DNA of 64,000 nt from Aureitalea sp. L0-47 (GCF_026126405.1 NZ_JAFMTQ010000003.1:182101-246100); one strand, 5' to 3'; numbered from the stretch's first letter, positions 52,782 through 61,986 are shown. A program made the numbers and translations. The notes: generated by a model not told the origin, from the letters alone.

Positions 52782-54071
52782 ATGAAAAATAGTCTCGTCT
52801 GGTTTCAAAACGACCTGAGAATTCAGGATAATACGTCACTCACCCATGCATGCGAAGCATCCGATCAGGTGATAGGAGTCTATTGTTTTGATCCAAGACA
52901 TTTCTTTGAAGGAGATTTCGGATTTGTGAAGACTGGAAAATTCCGGGCGAAGTTTCTACTGGAAAGCGTGCGAAACCTTCAGGAACAACTAACCTCGCTC
53001 AACATTTCATTACTCGTCCACTTGGGAAAACCGGAAGAGGTTGTCCCTTCTATCGTTGATGAATATAAAATAAGCAATTTCTTTTTTCAGAAAGAATGGA
53101 CAAGAGACGAACGAATTGTCCGGGAAAGCTTGCTCTCAGCACTCCCCGATTCGGTAAACATTCAAACCTATTACGACCAGTTTCTTTTTCATCCGGAGGA
53201 GATTCCATTCGATAATGCGAAAGATATCCCAATGGTATTTACCGCGTTCCGAAAGAAGCTCGAAAAGTACGCAGCAGTTCGGAAGCCACTGCCCGCACCT
53301 AAGAGTTTACCGACTTCTAATTTGCTTGCGAAGGAATCCAAAATCCCTTCCCTGGAAGACCTGGGACACTCTCAATATAAAATGGATGAACGTACCGCTT
53401 TTCCCTTTAAGGGAGGAGAAATAAACGCATGGGAGCGCCTCGATCACTACTTCTGGCAAACGGAACAACTTAAGGAGTACAAACAAACGAGGAACGGATT
53501 AGTGGGAACCGACTACAGTTCCAAATTCTCACCCTGGCTGGCAAATGGTTGTATATCCGCCCGAAGCATTTATGCTGAAGTGAGAAACTTTGAAAAAACA
53601 GTTCACAAGAACTCGAGCACTTACTGGATGATCTTCGAATTGATCTGGCGAGATTTCTTTAAGTATATTTCATTGAAATTCGGAGACAATATCTTTCATT
53701 TAGGCGGTATACTTAAAAAGGAATACGAATGGAAGAGTGACCCCGAAATTTTGAAACAATGGACTGAAGGTAGGACGAAATACGACTTCGTAAACGCGAA
53801 TATGAAAGAACTGGCAGCCATGGGGTGGATGAGTAATCGTGGCCGACAAAACGTTGCGAGTTTCTGGGCGAAAGAAATGGAACAGGATTGGCGCATAGGT
53901 GCGAGTTATTTTGAAAGCCTGCTCGTCGATTACGACGTTCATAGCAACTGGGGTAACTGGATGTATAATGCCGGGGTTGGTAATGATCCGCGTGACCGGA
54001 AATTCAATATTGAAAGGCAGGCTGAGATGTACGATAGCGATCACAGATTTAGGAACTTGTGGAACCAATGA
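52782..54071 (+). CDS. Cryptochrome/photolyase, DASH family
   Basis: A 429-residue flavoprotein. The N-terminal alpha/beta antenna domain starts MKNSLVWFQNDLRIQDNTSL. The FAD domain has a GTDYSSKFSPWLANGCISARSIY segment, FELIWRDFFKYISLKFG, and the DASH signature NWMYNAGVGNDPRDRKFNIERQAEMYD. CRY-DASH proteins bind FAD and a folate antenna and repair cyclobutane dimers in single-stranded DNA or act as light sensors. ATG 52782 is the start; upstream frame is DUF2256 DNA read out of frame. It overlaps the next gene by ATGA. Confidence 0.94.
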   Translation: MKNSLVWFQNDLRIQDNTSLTHACEASDQVIGVYCFDPRHFFEGDFGFVKTGKFRAKFLLESVRNLQEQLTSLNISLLVHLGKPEEVVPSIVDEYKISNFFFQKEWTRDERIVRESLLSALPDSVNIQTYYDQFLFHPEEIPFDNAKDIPMVFTAFRKKLEKYAAVRKPLPAPKSLPTSNLLAKESKIPSLEDLGHSQYKMDERTAFPFKGGEINAWERLDHYFWQTEQLKEYKQTRNGLVGTDYSSKFSPWLANGCISARSIYAEVRNFEKTVHKNSSTYWMIFELIWRDFFKYISLKFGDNIFHLGGILKKEYEWKSDPEILKQWTEGRTKYDFVNANMKELAAMGWMSNRGRQNVASFWAKEMEQDWRIGASYFESLLVDYDVHSNWGNWMYNAGVGNDPRDRKFNIERQAEMYDSDHRFRNLWNQ

Positions 54072-55603
54072 AGACACTAAGATTAATTCTAGGCGATCAA
54101 TTGAATCATAATCACTCCTGGTTCAAGGAGGAGGATGAAAAAGTGATCTATTTTGTTGCTGAAATGCGACAGGAAACAGACTATGTGGCTCATCACATTC
54201 AGAAAGTCGTCGCCTTCTTTGAGAGTATGGCGAATTTTGCCGAATGGATGAAGGAGAGAGGACATGAAGTTATCTATTACACCCTGGATTCCGAAGAAAA
54301 CAAGCAGGATCTCGTAAAAAACCTGGATCATCTAATATCAAAGTTCAGCATAGGAAAATTTGAATATCAATTACCTGATGAATATCGACTGGATGAACAA
54401 TTAAGTACCTACTGCAACGGATTATCTATTCCTTCTGAAGCATACGATACCGAACATTTCCTCACAAAACGAAAGGACCTGGAAGAATTCTTCAAAGGGA
54501 AAAAACAAATGGTCATGGAGTATTTCTATCGCGATATGCGAAAGAAATACGATATAATGATGGTGAACGACAAAAACCCCGAAGGAGGCAAATGGAACTT
54601 CGATCAGAGCAATCGAAAGAAGTGGAAAGGCAGCCCTGAGATTCCCCACGAAAGAGGATTCAGGAAGGATGTTTCAGAGACCCTGAATCGGATAGAAAAT
54701 GCAGGGATAGAAACCATTGGAAACATAGATCCAAAACAATTCTCCTGGCCCACCTCCCGGGAAGACAGCTTGTCTGTACTCCGGTATTTCTGTAAGGAAC
54801 TACTGGTGCATTTTGGGGATTACCAGGACGCCATGCATACAGATGAGGCATTTCTTTTCCATTCTCGTTTGTCCTTTGCCATGAACTCAAAAATGCTGCA
54901 TCCCCTGGAAGTGATTGAAGCTGTTGTTGAATACTGGCAGGAAAACAAGGATAGCATAGACATTTCCCAGGTGGAAGGATTTGTACGCCAAATACTGGGA
55001 TGGCGCGAATTCATGCGCGGTATTTACTGGAAGGAAATGCCCGAATACACGAAGATGAACAAGCTGGAAAATAAAAATCCGCTACCCGAATTCTTCTGGA
55101 CCGGAAACACGAAGATGAATTGTTTGAAAACTTCGATCGGGCAGAGTCTTGAAAATGCCTACGCCCATCACATTCAGCGACTGATGATAACCGGCAACTA
55201 CGCACTTCTCACCCAATGTGACCCGGACGAAGTGGACCGCTGGTACCTCGGCATATACATCGATGCCATCGAATGGGTAGAAATTACAAACACCAGGGGC
55301 ATGTCTCAATTCGCCGATGGCGGCATTGTGGCGACCAAACCCTATGTGTCCAGCGGAAATTATATCAACAAAATGAGTAATTACTGTGGAAGTTGTCACT
55401 ACAATGTAAAGAAAAAAACCGGCGAAGATGCCTGTCCGTTCAACAGCCTGTACTGGAACTTCCTGGATGACAAAAAAGAGTATTTCAAGAACAATCAGCG
55501 TATGGGCATGATGATGAATCTGCTGAATAAAAAAGATCCCGAAGAACTATCGGCACTTAAAGAAAGGGCCGCTGAGATCATGAAAAATCCGGATAATTTC
55601 TAG
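54068..55603 (+). CDS. Fe-S bacterial photolyase/cryptochrome (PhrB type)
   Basis: A 511-residue member of the FeS-BCP class, which repairs (6-4) photoproducts. The N terminus MKTLRLILGDQLNHNHSWF is typical. The four cluster cysteines are present: MNC at the first position, then after 88 residues YCGSC (spacing 3) and, 13 residues on, DACPF. These intervals equal those I recall for Agrobacterium PhrB (Cys350, 438, 441, 454). Expected cofactors are FAD, a ribolumazine antenna and [4Fe-4S]. It overlaps CRY-DASH by 4 bases, and its stop shares CTAG (55600-55603) with the GNAT gene. Confidence 0.94.
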   Translation: MKTLRLILGDQLNHNHSWFKEEDEKVIYFVAEMRQETDYVAHHIQKVVAFFESMANFAEWMKERGHEVIYYTLDSEENKQDLVKNLDHLISKFSIGKFEYQLPDEYRLDEQLSTYCNGLSIPSEAYDTEHFLTKRKDLEEFFKGKKQMVMEYFYRDMRKKYDIMMVNDKNPEGGKWNFDQSNRKKWKGSPEIPHERGFRKDVSETLNRIENAGIETIGNIDPKQFSWPTSREDSLSVLRYFCKELLVHFGDYQDAMHTDEAFLFHSRLSFAMNSKMLHPLEVIEAVVEYWQENKDSIDISQVEGFVRQILGWREFMRGIYWKEMPEYTKMNKLENKNPLPEFFWTGNTKMNCLKTSIGQSLENAYAHHIQRLMITGNYALLTQCDPDEVDRWYLGIYIDAIEWVEITNTRGMSQFADGGIVATKPYVSSGNYINKMSNYCGSCHYNVKKKTGEDACPFNSLYWNFLDDKKEYFKNNQRMGMMMNLLNKKDPEELSALKERAAEIMKNPDNF

Positions 55604-55893
55604 CCAACATTATAACCGTCTGCCACAATTGGAACCCATTCTCTATTCTCTTTGATGTAGGCCGCCACAAACGGACATAAAGGTGCCACTTTCTGGCCTT
55701 CTTCTTTTAATAGCGTCAGAACCGCTTTTACCATCGACTTACCCACGCCTTGTCCTCCCAATTGGGCGGGCACTTCGGTATGAGTAAGATAGACCGCATT
55801 CTTAGCCTTGATATACTCTATGAATGCGGTATAGCCGTTCACCTCGGTTTCGTATCGCCTACGTTCGAGGTTCTTGGTGATATCTAATTTCAT
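55600..55893 (-). CDS. GNAT-type N-acetyltransferase, YjdJ-like
   Basis: A 97-residue small acetyltransferase. The acetyl-CoA site is THTEVPAQLGGQGVGKSMVKAVL (Q-x-x-G-x-G/A), followed by LCPFVAAYIKENREW. It is the short YjdJ/NATD1-like form that has only the core GNAT fold. Substrate unknown. It lies 3 bases downstream of the Fer4_19/CDGSH gene and would be co-transcribed. From memory, this pair is frequent in bacteria. Confidence 0.9.
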   Translation of the reverse strand: MKLDITKNLERRRYETEVNGYTAFIEYIKAKNAVYLTHTEVPAQLGGQGVGKSMVKAVLTLLKEEGQKVAPLCPFVAAYIKENREWVPIVADGYNVG

Positions 55894-55896
55894 ATC

Positions 55897-56313
55897 CTAT
55901 TTATTGTGGGAGCCGTCGCAAAACGGGTTGTTTCCGGTCTTACCACAACGGCAAAAAGCGGTATTGCGGGTTTTCGTTTCCTTTGAGCCATCGGTATGTG
56001 TAATTTCGATTGATCCTTTTACCATAAGTGGCCCATTTTCGAGTACTTCTACTTTTGTTTCTGACATAGCTTTTTGTTTTTCTTCTGAAGGAGGTCCGTC
56101 GGAATTCATGTAATACGATAAGGCGCCGCTAGGACATTTGTCTATAGTGCGCTTTAAATCTTCAGTACTGCCATTTTCAGCAACGATCCAGGGTTTCCTG
56201 TCCGGATCGAATACGTCCGGTAGACCTTTTACACATTCTGCGGCATGAAAACACAACTTCGGCTTCCATACCACGGTCAATTCACCGTTGGTATATTCTT
56301 TACGTACATCCAT
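55897..56313 (-). CDS. Fer4_19 plus CDGSH iron-sulfur protein
   Basis: A 138-residue protein with two iron-sulfur modules. Residues 1-75 are the Fer4_19 (Mjr-type) domain with PKLCFHAAECVKGLPDVFD and IDKCPSGALSY. Residues about 95-137 are a CDGSH domain: NTAFCRCGKTGNNPFCDGSH (3 Cys, 1 His ligand of a 2Fe-2S cluster). Such proteins act in electron transfer or iron/ROS handling. It faces the photolyase cassette from the opposite strand, whose PhrB-type enzyme also has an Fe-S cluster; any link is an inference. Confidence 0.92.
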   Translation of the reverse strand: MDVRKEYTNGELTVVWKPKLCFHAAECVKGLPDVFDPDRKPWIVAENGSTEDLKRTIDKCPSGALSYYMNSDGPPSEEKQKAMSETKVEVLENGPLMVKGSIEITHTDGSKETKTRNTAFCRCGKTGNNPFCDGSHNK

Positions 56314-56355
56314 ACTCTAAAAATACAAAAATTATGAGAGCAATTCCAGAAGCCG

Positions 56356-56363
56356 TATTTTTG
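56356..56363 (+). promoter_or_regulatory. -7 box of the unknown lipoprotein gene
   Basis: TATTTTTG, a perfect TAnnTTTG match, 15 bases before the ATG at 56379. Confidence 0.6.
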
Positions 56364-56378
56364 TAAAAAACAATTGCT

Positions 56379-57062
56379 ATGCGAATACTCCATATTGCCC
56401 TTATCACTATTTCGATTCTTTACTCATGTAAGGAACAACCCTCCGGTGATACAAACATAACTCAGGATACGGAAACCACAGAAACTTCAACTGCCGAACG
56501 TATTACTGCCAATTACGGCATCGATAACTGGTCTTATATTTCCGAATTAAACTTCACTTTCAATGTAAGCAGAGGAGAATCGGGATTTAGCAGGTCTTTC
56601 AAATGGAACACAAAGACAGACGATGTAGTTTTCATGAACGAAAGCGACACCATCGAATACAACCGAAAAATGGAGATGGACAGTCTTCAAATGAACGCCG
56701 ATATGCGTTTTGTAAATGACTCGTTCTGGTTATTATCCCCTTTCAAACTGGTTTGGGATGAAGGAACAACCATTTCAGAAGAAGAAAAAGTGATGGCTCC
56801 CATTTCAAAAGAGATCTTGAATAAACTTACAATCGTCTATGGTGTTGATGGTGGCTACACACCAGGCGATGCCTACGACTTTTACTTCACAGACGATTAT
56901 ACCATCAAGGAATGGGCGTATCGCAGGGGAAATTCTCCAAGAGCTTCTACAATCACAAGCTGGGATGAAATGAAAGAAGTAGGCGGGATGAAATTCAATA
57001 CAGTTCACCAGGACAGTTTGAAGAGTTTCAAACTATTCTTTAGTAATATTTCTGTTAAGTAA
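56379..57062 (+). CDS. Lipoprotein of unknown function
   Basis: A 227-residue lipoprotein. The lipobox ILYS-C sets Cys17; a Thr/Glu-rich linker (residues 20-45) follows. The remaining ~180 residues are beta-rich with many Trp and Tyr (WSYISELNFTFNVSRG, SFKWNTKTDDVVFM, WLLSPFKLVWDEG, DFYFTDDYTIKEW) and resemble a curved beta-sheet of the LolA/lipoprotein-sorting kind, though no family could be named. No partner gene is adjacent. It ends 7 bases before the convergent haloperoxidase-like gene. Confidence 0.75.
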   Translation: MRILHIALITISILYSCKEQPSGDTNITQDTETTETSTAERITANYGIDNWSYISELNFTFNVSRGESGFSRSFKWNTKTDDVVFMNESDTIEYNRKMEMDSLQMNADMRFVNDSFWLLSPFKLVWDEGTTISEEEKVMAPISKEILNKLTIVYGVDGGYTPGDAYDFYFTDDYTIKEWAYRRGNSPRASTITSWDEMKEVGGMKFNTVHQDSLKSFKLFFSNISVK

Positions 57063-57069
57063 GCAGGTA

Positions 57070-59226
57070 TTAGTTCTTCACAAGACGTTGTACGAAAATC
57101 TGTTCGTCGTCCTTTTCGAGAGTAACGAAATACATACCGTCTTTCAGGTAAGAAACATCGAGTCTGCATCTATCCAACTGATCAAAGACCGCCGGAGCAC
57201 TATAAATTCTCCTTCCTAGTGTATCGTACAGGGCGATCTCAAGTGGATCACTGGTCTTGTAAGAAACGAAAAGCTCTCCCGAGCTTGGGTTGGGGTAAAT
57301 TGTCCCTTGCTCTATCAAGGATCCGTAGAAATATCTTTCAGCAAAACTAAAAGCCTTTACACCTATCTCCAGGCCGATCAACCTACCCGGAATGTCATCG
57401 CAAGGAGGGTGAATACCACCCCAAATCCTCGACAAACTTGTCTGGTCGCTGGCATCTTGATAGGTAGCCCACTGAAGCTGGAAAGAAGTACTGGGTCCTT
57501 TCTCAAATTGCAGGAACGTTTCTTCAGGTATGTCGAATACCCCCATACCACCCGGGAAATATTCATCACCGGTTAATAAGGTCAACACCTCAGCTGCTGC
57601 CCTGGAGTAGGTTGAATGTCCGGAAACATAGCCTGCGAACGGAGGTGTCACAAAAGAAGGTCGCTGGTATGGCCACCACTCTTCAGCCAGGATCCAGCCA
57701 ACACCGGCTTCGTCAAAATTCGGATCCACGATATAATCCGGGCCTCGCCAACTGTACAACTTGATCTTTCCGAAGTTCTCGTTAAAGGCACCTGCCAAGG
57801 GATCTCCTTCTCTCACCAATTCGATATACCCGGGAATTAACGGAATACCGTGTGGATCATAACTAATATCATTTGGGTCTGAAGATTGTCCCTTGCCTGC
57901 CATATAACGTATAGCACTCACCGGCCTGACATAGTCGTAATAACCCTTGATTCCCCAGGCGCTAATTGCTACATCGTGCATGGTTCCGCCAAGAATAAAA
58001 TAACTTTTTACATCCCACTCGAGTTCGCTTAACTCCTCTCCTTCTCCTTTAAACCTTTTCTTAAGCTCCGGGTGGTCACTCACATAATTCAGTATGGTAA
58101 ACCAGTGGCCCGGTGGCGTCTCACTATCGGGACCATCGGCCCAGAATTCGGCCAATACCCTTCCGTAATCACCGCGAGGCACCATCTGAGGCTCGTAAGG
58201 AGCTCCGGTTGCAGGATTCATTGTTCTTCCTACCGAAGGATCTCCCCCATCGAAAAAATTGTAAAAGGACTCATAATCTTCGTAGTTCTCAGGATAAAGG
58301 TCCACCGGGACATTGCCCAGCGAAGCTGGCGAGATATCTATCATTACAGGATCATCCTTGTCCAGGTGTGATGCCCATACTGCCACCATTGCAAATCCCC
58401 ATTTATAAGGGTCGTCCAGTCCTAAGCCATCCTGAATATAAGGCGGATCGGAAGGATCGTGGTAGACGTAATAATCAAATCCGTCTCGAGTATAAATATC
58501 AAGAACGTCATCGGATAACGAAAAAGGTACAACCTGTCCCCATTCCGGACTTAAAAATGGCGGTTGACCTCCGGGAATTACATTACCACTTTGGTCCACA
58601 TAGCTTTCTACTTTCAATGGCTGCCAGTTATTCGGATGCTCCATGCTGGCATTACCCGAAGTATCCATATCCAGGGGATCGTTCAATGGTTCGTAAAATA
58701 AATTCTCGTAGTCGTTAGCCTCGTTAGCACCATCCTGTAATCCAAATGCGATTAGTTGTTCGGCAAGGTAATTACCCAATGCAGCAGGGTTGCCACTTTT
58801 ATAATTGGTATTTCTAAAATTGATATCGTAGCCGTGGGATTCCATCAGCTCATCAATGGAAGTGAAGATGTCCTCCACTCCGGGTGAGTTGGCAAAACGA
58901 TGCTGCATCAACCTGTAGACAGCATAGCTCATAGCTTCTTGTCTGGCTTCCGAAGGGTTTACATCGGTTTCGAATCCCTCGAATTCACAGTAATAGTCAC
59001 CTATGGTATTCCCCAGGAAGAAAGGACTAGCCTTATCGTCAAATAGCGCCCAAATGTCGTACATGGCAACCGACGAATGGAACAGGTTTCGCGCATGAAC
59101 CGTAGGACGTGCAAAATCGTTTCGGATGGCATTTAATACCTCCTCATTCCATTCCCTGGCCACCGATTGCGGAAAGATGGCCTGGCTGGCAAAAAGTAAA
59201 CTCAGTATAACGAGGAGCTTTCGCAT
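57070..59226 (-). CDS. Secreted vanadium-haloperoxidase/PAP2-like protein with T9SS domain
   Basis: A 718-residue secreted protein. After a signal peptide (MRKLLVILSLLFASQAIFPQS) the catalytic region shows VRPVSAIRYM, FAGYVSGHSTYSRAAAEVL (SGHS of the acid phosphatase/haloperoxidase site) and RIWGGIHPPCDDIPGR with the nucleophile or vanadate His. This is the VCPO-like branch of the PAP2 superfamily. The C terminus is a T9SS sorting domain (GTIYPNPSSGELFVSY...GMYFVTLEKDD...QRLVKN). It could be a haloperoxidase or a phosphatase; sequence alone does not tell. It diverges from the kynurenine operon. Confidence 0.88.
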   Translation of the reverse strand: MRKLLVILSLLFASQAIFPQSVAREWNEEVLNAIRNDFARPTVHARNLFHSSVAMYDIWALFDDKASPFFLGNTIGDYYCEFEGFETDVNPSEARQEAMSYAVYRLMQHRFANSPGVEDIFTSIDELMESHGYDINFRNTNYKSGNPAALGNYLAEQLIAFGLQDGANEANDYENLFYEPLNDPLDMDTSGNASMEHPNNWQPLKVESYVDQSGNVIPGGQPPFLSPEWGQVVPFSLSDDVLDIYTRDGFDYYVYHDPSDPPYIQDGLGLDDPYKWGFAMVAVWASHLDKDDPVMIDISPASLGNVPVDLYPENYEDYESFYNFFDGGDPSVGRTMNPATGAPYEPQMVPRGDYGRVLAEFWADGPDSETPPGHWFTILNYVSDHPELKKRFKGEGEELSELEWDVKSYFILGGTMHDVAISAWGIKGYYDYVRPVSAIRYMAGKGQSSDPNDISYDPHGIPLIPGYIELVREGDPLAGAFNENFGKIKLYSWRGPDYIVDPNFDEAGVGWILAEEWWPYQRPSFVTPPFAGYVSGHSTYSRAAAEVLTLLTGDEYFPGGMGVFDIPEETFLQFEKGPSTSFQLQWATYQDASDQTSLSRIWGGIHPPCDDIPGRLIGLEIGVKAFSFAERYFYGSLIEQGTIYPNPSSGELFVSYKTSDPLEIALYDTLGRRIYSAPAVFDQLDRCRLDVSYLKDGMYFVTLEKDDEQIFVQRLVKN

Positions 59227-59240
59227 GGGACGCTTTTATA

Positions 59241-59248
59241 CAAATATA
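59241..59248 (-). promoter_or_regulatory. -7 box of the haloperoxidase-like gene
   Basis: TATATTTG on the minus strand, perfect TAnnTTTG, 14 bases upstream of the start at 59226. A TTTG at 59278-59275 lies 26 bases further, slightly long for a -33 element. Confidence 0.6.
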
Positions 59249-59292
59249 TTGAACATATGGGAATGGAGGAAAATCAAACGGATTTAAATTCC

Positions 59293-59300
59293 TATTTTTG
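59293..59300 (+). promoter_or_regulatory. -7 box of the kynurenine operon
   Basis: TATTTTTG, a perfect TAnnTTTG match, 25 bases before the kynU ATG at 59326. Confidence 0.65.
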
Positions 59301-59325
59301 TAGGTAGCTGAAACTTACCGCTCCT

Positions 59326-60594
59326 ATGTATGAGAATTCTTTAGAATTTGCGCGTCAGTGCGACAAAGAAGACCCACTTTCAGAATTCAGAGATAAATTC
59401 CATATTCCTAAGGATAATAAGGGAGAACCGCTTATCTATCTCTGCGGAAATTCACTTGGCTTACAACCAAAGACAACTTCCGAATACATAAAAAAAGAAT
59501 TAGACGACTGGGCTAGCCTTGGCGTTGAAGGACATACCGAAGCAGAACATCCCTGGCTACCCTATCACGAATTCCTGACGGAGAAAATGGCGAAGATCGT
59601 AGGAGCCAAACCTTCAGAAGTGGTGATGATGAATACACTCACCACCAACCTCCACCTGATGATGGTCTCCTTCTATCAACCCACCTCCTCACGATACAAG
59701 ATCGTTGTGGAGAGCGATGCTTTTCCTTCAGACAAATACGCGGTTGAGAGCCAGTTGAAATTTCACGGCTTTGATCCCAAAGACGGACTCATTCTATGGA
59801 CACCCAGGGAAGGTGAAGAACTGTGCCGTTTTGAAGATCTGGAACAGATCATGAACGAACAGGGTAACGAGATAGCCCTGCTGATGATAGGAAACACCAA
59901 TTATTACAGCGGACAGAACTTCCCCCTGAAAAAGATTGCAGAACTCGGCCATAGTCACGGATCTTTGGTAGGTTTCGACCTGGCGCATGGTGCCGGAAAC
60001 ATCTTCCCCGATCTACATAATACGGGAGCTGATTTCGCGGTGTGGTGCAGTTATAAATACCTCAACAGCGGACCCGGAAGCTTAGCCGGTTGTTTTGTTC
60101 ACGAACGGCATGCCAATAACACTGAACTCAATCGGTTTACTGGCTGGTGGGGCCATAACAAGCAAACGCGTTTTAATATGCGGCATGAATTCGACCCCTT
60201 ACCGGGAGCCGAAGGATGGCAATTGAGCAATCCACCCATCTTATCCATGGCTGCGATACTTGCATCACTGGATGTGTTCGATGAGGCAGGATTCCAAAAC
60301 CTCAGGGAGAAGTCGGAGAAACTAACCGGTTACCTCGAATTTTTGGTCGATGATATTGGTGACGACAGAATAAAGATAATCACACCGCGAAATCCGGAAG
60401 AACGAGGATGCCAGCTGTCCATTCAGGTGCGGAGTGCCAATAAATTACTTCACACCAGGTTAACGGAAGCGGGAGTGATAAGTGACTGGCGGGAGCCAGA
60501 TGTGGTGCGAGTAGCGCCAGCACCACTTTATAACAGTTATGAAGATGTATTTCATTTCGCCGAACGGTTGAAGAATATACTAGCAAATGAGTAA
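59326..60594 (+). CDS. kynU: Kynureninase
   Basis: PLP enzyme cleaving (3-hydroxy)kynurenine to (3-hydroxy)anthranilate and alanine. The 422-residue product has the LCGNSLGLQPKTTSEYI start, MNTLTTNLHLMMVSFY, GFDLAHGAGNI, and the PLP lysine in VWCSYKYLNSGPGSLAG. Length matches the family. It is the first gene of a four-gene run and overlaps kmo by 8 bases. Confidence 0.95.
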   Translation: MYENSLEFARQCDKEDPLSEFRDKFHIPKDNKGEPLIYLCGNSLGLQPKTTSEYIKKELDDWASLGVEGHTEAEHPWLPYHEFLTEKMAKIVGAKPSEVVMMNTLTTNLHLMMVSFYQPTSSRYKIVVESDAFPSDKYAVESQLKFHGFDPKDGLILWTPREGEELCRFEDLEQIMNEQGNEIALLMIGNTNYYSGQNFPLKKIAELGHSHGSLVGFDLAHGAGNIFPDLHNTGADFAVWCSYKYLNSGPGSLAGCFVHERHANNTELNRFTGWWGHNKQTRFNMRHEFDPLPGAEGWQLSNPPILSMAAILASLDVFDEAGFQNLREKSEKLTGYLEFLVDDIGDDRIKIITPRNPEERGCQLSIQVRSANKLLHTRLTEAGVISDWREPDVVRVAPAPLYNSYEDVFHFAERLKNILANE

Positions 60595-61984
60595 AAAAGA
60601 TCAAATACTAATAATTGGAGCCGGCCTGTGTGGTAGTTTATTGGCGCTCCGGCTGGGTCAGAGAGGCTACAATGTAACCCTGGTAGAAAAACGTCCCGAT
60701 CTTCGGGATGTGGAACAGGATGCGGGTAGATCCATCAACCTTGCCTTAAGCGATCGTGGACTGAAAGGCCTGCGAATGGGCGGTGTGGAAAAAGAAGCCA
60801 GGAAACTCTGTATTCCTATGGAAGGCAGAATGATTCACCACGAGAATGGGAACACTTTCCTTACGCGATATAGCGGGAGATCTCACGAACATATAAATTC
60901 GGTTTCCAGACCCGGACTGAATATGCTGCTGCTGGATGCATGTGATGAATTATCCAATATCACAACCCATTTTAATCATGGATGTGAGACTGTAGACCTA
61001 AAAAATGCCAGCGCCACCTTTACAAACTACAAAACAGGTGAAACTGTTACCATGCAGGGAGATATTCTCTTCGGAACGGATGGGGCAGGTTCGTCGGTAC
61101 GGAAAAGTATGTTCATGAGCCGTGAATTCCTTTTCAGTTTTTCCCAGAACTGGCTCACGCATGGCTATAAAGAAATTACCATTCCTCCTGCTGAAGATGG
61201 AGGCTTCAGAACTGATGATGATGCGCTGCACATCTGGCCGCGTGGTGAAGATATGTTGATAGCGTTACCTAATTTGGACGGGAGTTTTACCGTGACGCTT
61301 TTCCTGCCTTTTAGCAACAGTGATTATTGTTTCGATAATCTTACTACGGAAGAAAAAGTGATGGAGTACTTCAGTAAAGAATATCCGGATGCTGTTGAGC
61401 TTATGCCCGACCTGGCAAAGGAATTCTTCGAAAATCCCACAGGACCCCTGGGAACTATAAAATGTTCTCCCTGGAGTACCAACGGGAAAACCCTCATTTT
61501 GGGAGATGCGGCACATGCGGTAGTTCCTTTCTACGGACAAGGAATGAACTGTTCCTTTGAGGATGTATATGTACTGGACCAATATATAGAGCGATACGAA
61601 GGCGACTGGCCAAAGATCTTTTCAGAATACGAAAAGGAAAGAAAGAAGGACGCAGATGCTATAGCCGATCTGGCCCTGGACAATTTCCACGAAATGAAAG
61701 AACATACAGCCAGTGATCTGTTCCAGGCGAAGCGAAAATTGGAACTCCAGTTCGAAATTGAATTCCCGGATGAATACAACAGCAAGTATTCACTGGTAAC
61801 CTTTAATGAGAATATTCCCTATTCCGAAGCAATGAGACGGGGAAGAGCGCAGGACAAGGCGATACTTAACTTGCTGGCCGACGGCAAACTTTCCGATGAA
61901 ATGAGCCTGAAGGCTAAGTTAGAAGTGGTCCTGAAAGAAACCGAAGAAGTACTGAATGACGATGCAGTGATAAAAAATTTATAA
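60587..61984 (+). CDS. kmo: Kynurenine 3-monooxygenase
   Basis: FAD enzyme hydroxylating L-kynurenine with NADPH and O2. The 465-residue product has the dinucleotide motif [37 protein letters not shown], and the FAD-ribityl motif [24 protein letters not shown]. The C-terminal helical region normally anchors or caps the active site. It overlaps kynU by 8 bases and is followed 2 bases later by the RidA-like gene. Confidence 0.95.
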   Translation: MSKKDQILIIGAGLCGSLLALRLGQRGYNVTLVEKRPDLRDVEQDAGRSINLALSDRGLKGLRMGGVEKEARKLCIPMEGRMIHHENGNTFLTRYSGRSHEHINSVSRPGLNMLLLDACDELSNITTHFNHGCETVDLKNASATFTNYKTGETVTMQGDILFGTDGAGSSVRKSMFMSREFLFSFSQNWLTHGYKEITIPPAEDGGFRTDDDALHIWPRGEDMLIALPNLDGSFTVTLFLPFSNSDYCFDNLTTEEKVMEYFSKEYPDAVELMPDLAKEFFENPTGPLGTIKCSPWSTNGKTLILGDAAHAVVPFYGQGMNCSFEDVYVLDQYIERYEGDWPKIFSEYEKERKKDADAIADLALDNFHEMKEHTASDLFQAKRKLELQFEIEFPDEYNSKYSLVTFNENIPYSEAMRRGRAQDKAILNLLADGKLSDEMSLKAKLEVVLKETEEVLNDDAVIKNL

Positions 61985-61986
61985 GT

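Noticed and set aside
58113..58718. 201-residue plus-strand ORF inside the haloperoxidase-like gene
   Set aside because: Basic, Pro/Arg-rich product with no fold signature; the minus-strand gene is well supported.
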